The notes beneath the pieces are model-generated. The model worked only from the letters and a program-made list of their open reading frames with translations, had not been told where the DNA came from and made no database searches. This document shows, one piece after another, positions 57,454-64,000 of a stretch of 64,000 bases of DNA (the stretch's first letter is position 1; each line of letters starts with the position of its first letter). Both the position numbers and the translations under genes were made by a program. Location of the stretch: positions 744,001 to 808,000 of the forward strand of contig JAEPQB010000002.1 of the NCBI GenBank assembly GCA_017640725.1, given 5' to 3'. Source of the stretch: Kordiimonadaceae bacterium. GTDB taxonomy: Bacteria > Pseudomonadota > Alphaproteobacteria > Sphingomonadales > Kordiimonadaceae.

Positions 57454-58680
57454 TTATGTCTTCAGGGCATCGAAATCTATTGGCTCATCTTTATTCAGGC
57501 GGCCCGCAGTGTCTGGCATATCATATTTCAAACCATTGCCACTGTTGATCAACAACACGCGGTCCGTTGGCGCAATCCAGCCTTCTTCCGCGCCTTTTTT
57601 TAATGCGACAAACGACGCTGCCGCTTCCGGACAAACCATATAGCCTTCCAGGGCACCAACGGTTGCTTGCGCTTCGAAAATGTCGGCCTCGTCAATGGCG
57701 ACTCCCATGCCGCCCGAGGCCCTCAGCGCGTCAAGTACCAAAAAGTCACCAACTGCTTGTGGCACACGGATGCCAGCGGCTTTGGTGTGTGCGTTGTCCC
57801 AGCGCGCGGCGAAACGCTCGCCTTTGTCGAATGCTTTCACAAGCGGCGCACAACCTGACGCCTGAACAGCCACCATCTTCGGGCGTTTGGGGCCTATCCA
57901 GCCCAAAGCTTCCATTTCTTCAAAAGCTTTCCACATGGCAATGAGTGCCGTCCCACCGCCTGTCGGGAACATCACCACGTCTGGCAGTTCCCAACCAAGC
58001 TGGGCCGCGAACTCAAACGCCATGGTTTTTTTACCTTCAAGCCGGTACGGCTCTTTGAGGGTCGACACATTGAACCAACCCATTTTTTCGATACCGTCAC
58101 CCACGATGTGACCGCAGTCATCAATGTAGCCATTGACGCGCCAAATTTTGGCACCGAGCAAGGCAGCTTCCTGCACATTAATCGGCGGTGTATCGTCCGG
58201 ACAAAAGATAAATGTTTCAATACCCGCGGGTGCTGCGTAAGCCGCAAGGGCCGCGCCCGCATTGCCGTTGGTGGGCATGGCAATGCGTGTGATGCCAAGT
58301 TCTTTTGCCATAGAAACGGCAAGGCCAAGACCGCGCGCCTTGAAACTTGAGGTCGGCAATCTGCCCTCGTCTTTCACGATGAGTTCGCCGCCATGACCAA
58401 AATGCTGCGCGGCCCGTGGCAGTGTCGTGAGCGGCGTTTCAATCTCACCCAAGCTCACAATATTCTCTTCGTTTTGGACAGGCAGCAGTTCCCGCCATTT
58501 CCAAAAACCTCCAGGTCGAGCCCAGACTTCTTCTTTGCTGACAGATGCCTTCACGGCATCCAGGTCATAGCGCGCCAAAAGCGGGCGGCCTGCTTCGGAC
58601 AAATTGTGGATCTGGCCTGCAGCATAATCCGCTTTACCGGTCAGGCTGCATTCAAAATGCGTAATATATGACTTGGGCAC
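57454..58680 (-). CDS. thrC: Threonine synthase (PLP-dependent)
   Basis: FECSLTG, LPTSSFKARGLGLAVSMAKELG, PTNGNAGAALAAYAA, FPTGGGTALIAMWKAFEE. Confidence 0.92.
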   Translation of the reverse strand: MPKSYITHFECSLTGKADYAAGQIHNLSEAGRPLLARYDLDAVKASVSKEEVWARPGGFWKWRELLPVQNEENIVSLGEIETPLTTLPRAAQHFGHGGELIVKDEGRLPTSSFKARGLGLAVSMAKELGITRIAMPTNGNAGAALAAYAAPAGIETFIFCPDDTPPINVQEAALLGAKIWRVNGYIDDCGHIVGDGIEKMGWFNVSTLKEPYRLEGKKTMAFEFAAQLGWELPDVVMFPTGGGTALIAMWKAFEEMEALGWIGPKRPKMVAVQASGCAPLVKAFDKGERFAARWDNAHTKAAGIRVPQAVGDFLVLDALRASGGMGVAIDEADIFEAQATVGALEGYMVCPEAAASFVALKKGAEEGWIAPTDRVLLINSGNGLKYDMPDTAGRLNKDEPIDFDALKT

Positions 58681-58764
58681 GGTTTCCTCTTTCTGGACAG
58701 GTCCAGCCGTTCTAACATCCTCAACAACTGGTTATTCCACGAACGGGCGCCTCGCAAGTTTTCT

Positions 58765-59094
58765 ATGCCAAGAATTCGAAGCAAACTGCAAACCTGGCCG
58801 GAATCGGTCACAAAGAATGAGCCAAAAAACTGTGGTTTGTGTGGCCGCCCGTTTGGCAAACATGTTGAAAAACATCACCTTGTGCCCAAGTCGCAGGGAG
58901 GCACCCAAACAATTCCACTCCATCCGATTTGCCACCGCAAGATTCACGCCCTATTTAACGAAAAGGAACTGGCGCGACGCTTAAATTCCGTTGAAGCATT
59001 GCTGGCGAACGAAGACATTCAACGCTTCGTAAAGTGGGTTGCCCGAAAGCACCCAGACTTTTACCGCCGCACTTCAAGGAAACAGGTTCGATAG
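58765..59094 (+). CDS. HNH endonuclease domain protein
   Basis: CGLCGRPFGKHVEKHHLVPKSQGGTQTIPLHPICHRKIHALF. Confidence 0.85.
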   Translation: MPRIRSKLQTWPESVTKNEPKNCGLCGRPFGKHVEKHHLVPKSQGGTQTIPLHPICHRKIHALFNEKELARRLNSVEALLANEDIQRFVKWVARKHPDFYRRTSRKQVR

Positions 59095-59123
59095 CGCCAG
59101 CAACGGTTTGGGTGGACTAGAGC

Positions 59124-60047
59124 ATGCTGGAACAAGCTCCCATTTCTTTCGAGAAATGGAGACAATGCGGAAAATACTTTGAATGGGGTGATCATCACGT
59201 CTTCTACCAACGCGGTGGAAATGGTGAACCGCTTTTGATGATTCATGGCTTTCCAACCGCGTCATGGGATTGGTGTTGGATTTCCAGAAATTTCGTGAAC
59301 CGCTTCCACATGTTGCTACCAGACCTGCTGGACTATGGCCTTTCGCTCAATGCCAGTAAAAAGCCCTGTTCCGTGCAGCTTCAGGCAGACATGATTGAGG
59401 CATTGATGGCTCATCGCAATATGCCGGACGCCCACATTTTGGCCCACGATCTGGGCGACACGGTCGCGCAGGAATTGCTGGCACGGCACAATGAAAGCTC
59501 ACTTTCCTTCCGGATCAAAAGTGTCATTTTCCTGAACGGTGGCATCATTCCGGATCTGCACAGACCGCGCGCAGCCCAAACGCTGCTCGCAGGGCCGCTC
59601 GGTCCCCTGTTTGCTCGTATCGCACCGAAGAAAAAGATGTTGGCGGGCCTTGCAGAAGTGTTCGGGCCGAACACCAAACCAGAAGGCAAGATGCTCGACG
59701 AGCTGTGGCCTGTCGTTGTTGGTGCTAATGGTCGCGGTGCTATGGCGCGCCGTATTCGTTACATGGCTGAACGCCGCGAACATGCCGACAGGTGGGTCGG
59801 GGCAGTGCGCGATGCCAAAGTACCAATGATGATGATTAATGGTATCGAAGACCCGGTTTCTGGTGGCCACGCCGCCGACGGATTTTCGAAACTGGTCCCC
59901 AAAGCAAAGCTCGCCCGCTTGCCCGGTATCGGCCATTTCCCTCAAATCGAGGACCCGGCTGCAGTGTCCGAACTCGTGCTTAAGTTCCATGATTGCATTG
60001 TGGAAAAACAGGCCAAGGGCAACGCGGAAGAATTTGCGGGCGTCTAG
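59124..60047 (+). CDS. Alpha/beta hydrolase (haloalkane dehalogenase/epoxide hydrolase-like)
   Basis: LLMIHGFPTASWDWCWI, HDLGDTVAQELL, GHFPQIEDP. Confidence 0.9.
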   Translation: MLEQAPISFEKWRQCGKYFEWGDHHVFYQRGGNGEPLLMIHGFPTASWDWCWISRNFVNRFHMLLPDLLDYGLSLNASKKPCSVQLQADMIEALMAHRNMPDAHILAHDLGDTVAQELLARHNESSLSFRIKSVIFLNGGIIPDLHRPRAAQTLLAGPLGPLFARIAPKKKMLAGLAEVFGPNTKPEGKMLDELWPVVVGANGRGAMARRIRYMAERREHADRWVGAVRDAKVPMMMINGIEDPVSGGHAADGFSKLVPKAKLARLPGIGHFPQIEDPAAVSELVLKFHDCIVEKQAKGNAEEFAGV

Positions 60048-60135
60048 TCCTCGTCATTGAAACAAAGCTTTCGCTTTCCAGCACACCTTGATTGGGATAA
60101 TGCTTGCCGTCACTAGATTGACGCGCGAGGCCCTC

Positions 60136-61371
60136 ATGGCAGCAGATAAAGCATATGCAACTTCCGACCGACCAACCCGATTGGTTGCTGTACTTGCCTG
60201 CGCCGTTATTATCAGCGGGACGGTGCTTGGTCTTTCGGGCATGGACCTTGTTCTGCCTGCCGTGCCATCGCTGCCGGATGTATTTGGCACCAGCGTCGCC
60301 ACGGCGCAGTTGGTGCTTGCACTTTATGTGGCAGGCAGCGCACTTGGCCTGCTCGCCTTCGGCAGTTTGGCAGCTCATATCGGTCGGCGTAGATTATTCA
60401 TCCTGTCGCTTATATTATTTGCTGTCTCATCCGCAGTTTCTGCGCTGTCCACGTCGATTGAAGTCCTGAACATTACGCGCTTCCTGCAGGGTGCTGCGGC
60501 GAGTGGGCCTGCAGTGCTTGCGCCGGGTTTGATCCGCAATCTGTTTTCCGAACTGGGCGCCATCCGGGCCATAGCCGCAATGGGCAGTATCGAGTCGCTC
60601 ACGCCCGGCCTTGCACCCATTTTGGGCGCATGGCTTTTTAGCGCCTATGGCTGGGAAGCATCCTTCACGGTAACTGCCGCCCTGACGGGCATACTGGTCT
60701 TAATCATTTTGATGCGACCAAGCCTGCTGCCCAGCATTGGCACCAAACAAGCTGGTAGCGGCGGCAGCTACGGGCGACTGCTTAAAAACCCAACTTACCT
60801 GCGCTATTCGCTTGGGCACGCCCTAACCTTGGGAGGGTTGCTAACGTTCGTTTTCTCTGCGCCAGCGGTAATCGTGCAAACCATGGACGGCACCATCGAT
60901 GATTTCATCATCATGCAAGTTGTGGGCGTAACCACCTTTATCATTTCAGCAAACGTTGCAGGTCACCTGGTAGCGCGCTTTGGTGTTGAGCGGGTGATCA
61001 TGACGGGCGCTATCATTTCTGTTGCAGGCACGATAGCTCTGCTGATCTATTCTCTTGTTGGCCAAAACGACCCAACACATTTGAAGTATCTTTTCTGGCT
61101 ATTGAATGTGGGGCTGGGCGTGCGAGGTGGGCCTGGGTTTGTGCGCGCCTTGTCTGCTGCTGATGGCGACGATGACCGGGCTTCTGCTCTTCTGATATTC
61201 TTTGTCACCATGATCGCGTCTGGCTGTACCGCTCTTGTGGCACCCTTCATCACTGTTGGTCTTTGGACACTCACGCTCGCCGTGTTTTTCATTGTGTTGC
61301 CATCTTTCCTGCTGATGATATTCATTGCACCATATGAGCCGCCTGCCGAAGAACCGCCGGTAGAGAATTAG
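60136..61371 (+). CDS. MFS transporter (Bcr/CflA-like)
   Basis: 12 TM pattern; MDLVLPAVPSLPDVFGTSVATAQLVLALYVAGSALG, IGRRRLFI, RFLQGAAASGPAV. Confidence 0.92.
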   Translation: MAADKAYATSDRPTRLVAVLACAVIISGTVLGLSGMDLVLPAVPSLPDVFGTSVATAQLVLALYVAGSALGLLAFGSLAAHIGRRRLFILSLILFAVSSAVSALSTSIEVLNITRFLQGAAASGPAVLAPGLIRNLFSELGAIRAIAAMGSIESLTPGLAPILGAWLFSAYGWEASFTVTAALTGILVLIILMRPSLLPSIGTKQAGSGGSYGRLLKNPTYLRYSLGHALTLGGLLTFVFSAPAVIVQTMDGTIDDFIIMQVVGVTTFIISANVAGHLVARFGVERVIMTGAIISVAGTIALLIYSLVGQNDPTHLKYLFWLLNVGLGVRGGPGFVRALSAADGDDDRASALLIFFVTMIASGCTALVAPFITVGLWTLTLAVFFIVLPSFLLMIFIAPYEPPAEEPPVEN

Positions 61372-61380
61372 AGGAAAACC

Positions 61381-62232
61381 ATGTCTCGTATCGCTTATGT
61401 CAATGGCGCCTATGTGCCAACGCCCGATGCCTTTGTGCACATCAATGACCGCGGGTATCAGTTCGCCGACGGTGTTTATGAAGGCGTGACTGTTCGCAAA
61501 GGCGAAATGATTGACCTTGAGCCGCACCTGGACAGGCTGTGGCGCTCTATGGGTGTGCTTGCCATGCAAGAACCGATGGCGCGCGCACCGATGCGGCTGA
61601 TTTTCAAAGAACTTATTCGACGCAACCGAATTTCTGACGGGTTCCTTTACATTCAGGTCACGCGCGGGGAAGCTGTGCGCGATCATGCGTTTCCGGTTTT
61701 TTCGGTTCCTTCGCTGGTGGCCACGTGCCGCCGACTAAACCTTGATGCTGTAAAATCCCGAGCGGAGACAGGCGTCGCGGCCTCTACCCAGCCCGATATT
61801 CGTTGGGGTCGGTGCGACGTGAAAAGCACGTCTCTGCTCCCCAATATTCTGGCAAAGCAAGCCGCAAAAGAAGCCGGCAGTTTTGAAGCTGTTTTGGTGG
61901 ACGAAAATGGGTATGTAACCGAAGGCAGCAGCACCAACATGTGGATCGTCACAAAGGACGGCAAACTCAAAACACGGCCCACCAGCGACAATATTCTTGC
62001 AGGCATAACTCGTGCCCGCGTGAAGGCAATCGCTGAAGGTCTTCAAATTGCGATTGAAGAAACCGCCTTCACGGTTGAAGAGGCTTTAGACGCGACGGAA
62101 ATGTTCCTGACCAGTTCCACAAGCTGCGCTACCCCGATCGTCAAATTGGACGGTGAAAAAATTGGCGACGGCACACCAGGCCCCGTCGCCAAACGTCTTG
62201 TTGAAGCCTATTTTGACTTTATGGACGACTGA
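61381..62232 (+). CDS. D-amino-acid transaminase (class IV PLP aminotransferase)
   Basis: FVHINDRGYQFADGVYEGVTVRKGE, RWGRCDVKSTSLLPNILAKQAAKEAG, EGSSTNMWIV. Confidence 0.93.
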   Translation: MSRIAYVNGAYVPTPDAFVHINDRGYQFADGVYEGVTVRKGEMIDLEPHLDRLWRSMGVLAMQEPMARAPMRLIFKELIRRNRISDGFLYIQVTRGEAVRDHAFPVFSVPSLVATCRRLNLDAVKSRAETGVAASTQPDIRWGRCDVKSTSLLPNILAKQAAKEAGSFEAVLVDENGYVTEGSSTNMWIVTKDGKLKTRPTSDNILAGITRARVKAIAEGLQIAIEETAFTVEEALDATEMFLTSSTSCATPIVKLDGEKIGDGTPGPVAKRLVEAYFDFMDD

Positions 62233-62652
62233 CTAGGCAGCCTCTTCTTTGGCTGCCCCGATGCCATTTAGTTTGGCGAGCGTGAACCCAATAATCGCGC
62301 CGACAACCAGATGAATGATGATCGACACCATCAAGGGCTCGGTCGAAAGTTTGATGCCGAAATAGAAGGCCATATCTGTTGCTGCCAAATAGCCGCCCAT
62401 CAGAAGGCCAAAGCGAACGCCTCTTCCCACGTCGCTGCCTCCAACAGCCATGTTGAACAGCGCAACCACCACGCAGGTTTGCAAGAAATGCCCCGCGTAG
62501 GCATACATGGCAACAGGGTCCTCTGGCGACCGCATCATGTCGGCATTCGCCATAAACAGGTCCCCGAACACCACCATGGTCAGCAGAACATAAAGAATTG
62601 CGTAAATCACATACGCTATCACGACGTGCAGAATGTATTTTCCAATAGACAT
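62233..62652 (-). CDS. Hypothetical membrane protein
   Basis: Four hydrophobic helices. Confidence 0.75.
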   Translation of the reverse strand: MSIGKYILHVVIAYVIYAILYVLLTMVVFGDLFMANADMMRSPEDPVAMYAYAGHFLQTCVVVALFNMAVGGSDVGRGVRFGLLMGGYLAATDMAFYFGIKLSTEPLMVSIIIHLVVGAIIGFTLAKLNGIGAAKEEAA

Positions 62653-62704
62653 GTGTCTCCCCTCACTTTGCTATTGATACTCTGAACAATTTCCTCGGAT
62701 ATGA

Positions 62705-63991
62705 TTAAGACGGATGAAGGTCTCCGTTTTTGACATGCACAACGCGGGTTGGGTACGGGAACTCGATATCATTTTCCTGAAACAGGTCCCAGATCCGGAT
62801 CATCACTTCGCTGGCAATGTTTGAAACACCATGCTGTGGGTCATCAATCCACATGCGAAGCTCGAGGTCGACACCGCTTTCCCCAAACCCTTTCATCAGG
62901 GTGCGCGGCTCTGGCACTTTTAGGGTGCGTGCCTGCTCGCTGGCGGCCTGCACCATCAGGTCCATCGCTTTTTTCACATCGCTCTCATAACTGACCTGAA
63001 CCGGAATCTTTCGGCGCACCAGCCGGTGCGTGTGTGACCAGTTAGTCACGGGCTGCGTGATCATATCCTCATTCGGGATCAGGAACTCGGTGCCATCGCG
63101 GGTAATTACGGAAGTGTAACGAGCGGCCAGCCGGTTAATGGTGCCATAGGTGCCACCGGTTTCAATAACGTCACCAGGCTTAATAGACCGATCAACGAGC
63201 AGAATGATGCCCGAGATGAAGTTACCGACAACCTTCTGGAGGCCAAAACCAATACCAACACCAAGCGCACCACCAAATACCGCCAATGCCGTCAGGTCTA
63301 TGCCCGTCGCATTCAGGGATATGAGGAATGCGATAGAGACCAGCAGGATTTTGCCGAATTTGGTCATCAGGGCGCGGATGCTGGGCGGCACGCCTTCAGC
63401 CGCCTGCAGGCGTTTCTCCAGAAGCGCCGAAAGGGCAAACGCCAGCCACATCAGGAAACCAAAGCTGATGATGCCGGTCAGGATATCGAGGACACTGATT
63501 TCAACGTCGCCAAGCGGCAGCTGTGCTTCATCCAGCACCGTCATCAAGGGGTCAAGCAATCCCATGATATTCAGTGCGGCAAGCGTCCAGGCCCCCGCAG
63601 CGATCATGCGCGCCAGTTCCCTGTTCGCCAGCATGCCAACAGCAAGGCGAATGACCAGCCACGCGGTCAGAAGGCTCGCTGCAATGTTCAGCAGATAGGT
63701 TGCCATCACGGGCTGCAACAACAGCTGCGCGGTGTAAATCAGCAGAATTGAAATGGCCGCCGTCAGGACCGGATGCAAAAAGCGTTTATCCGCTTTCTGC
63801 ACCAGCGGATGGTCACCCACGGCGCGCAAAATGCCCTGATGGATCCATTTGCAGGTAAAATTCGATGCAAAAATCGCAACGCCAATGATGGCGAGTTCTA
63901 TCAGTCTTTCAGGTTCAAGGAAATTGGTCTGGAGCCACGCCCAGGTCTCCAGCAGGTAAACGGTTGCTTGATCAAGAAGCCCCTCTTCCAT
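62705..63991 (-). CDS. Mechanosensitive ion channel family protein (MscS-like)
   Basis: ALAVFGGALGVGIGFGLQKVVGNFISGIILLVDRSIKPGDVIE (MscS beta-domain signature). Confidence 0.96.
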   Translation of the reverse strand: MEEGLLDQATVYLLETWAWLQTNFLEPERLIELAIIGVAIFASNFTCKWIHQGILRAVGDHPLVQKADKRFLHPVLTAAISILLIYTAQLLLQPVMATYLLNIAASLLTAWLVIRLAVGMLANRELARMIAAGAWTLAALNIMGLLDPLMTVLDEAQLPLGDVEISVLDILTGIISFGFLMWLAFALSALLEKRLQAAEGVPPSIRALMTKFGKILLVSIAFLISLNATGIDLTALAVFGGALGVGIGFGLQKVVGNFISGIILLVDRSIKPGDVIETGGTYGTINRLAARYTSVITRDGTEFLIPNEDMITQPVTNWSHTHRLVRRKIPVQVSYESDVKKAMDLMVQAASEQARTLKVPEPRTLMKGFGESGVDLELRMWIDDPQHGVSNIASEVMIRIWDLFQENDIEFPYPTRVVHVKNGDLHPS

Positions 63992-64000
63992 ACCGAAAGA

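Noticed and set aside
58765-59094. HNH endonuclease as part of a restriction or defence system
   Set aside because: No methyltransferase, helicase or other defence gene adjacent; small solitary HNH proteins are common in bacterial chromosomes

Overview
The window is about 64 kb of compact, GC-rich bacterial chromosome. Gene content (FMN-binding glutamate synthase family, DUF2849/DUF934 sulfite-reduction operon, Aba4-like protein, many amidohydrolases and peptidases) suggests an alphaproteobacterium, but that is inference. I support about 65 protein-coding genes. No rRNA, tRNA, CRISPR array, transposase or prophage was recognised. Recognisable themes: (i) peptide and amide degradation (two amidohydrolases, POT transporter, S9 and prolyl-oligopeptidase-like peptidases, M14, M20, trypsin-like protease, three class-C beta-lactamase-like serine hydrolases); (ii) an assimilatory sulfur operon cysG-DUF2849-cysI-DUF934-cysH, plus three divergent sulfotransferases; (iii) an overlapping operon of PQQ-dependent dehydrogenase, cytochrome c and TonB receptor; (iv) folE/hisI/Fe-S scaffold housekeeping genes and SelO. 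Most worth following up: a Panacea (SocA/DUF4065) antitoxin-like gene overlapping a small two-TM protein with no recognisable family (candidate PanAT toxin-antitoxin pair); a near-consensus sigma-54 promoter with upstream palindromes driving a lone MacB/FtsX-type permease; a perfect palindrome TCAACTATAGTTGA shared by the promoters of the amidohydrolase operon and the M14 peptidase gene 50 kb apart; and an 8-G tract at a LysR/periplasmic-binding-protein gene overlap. All family calls come from reading the translated ORFs; no database search was run.
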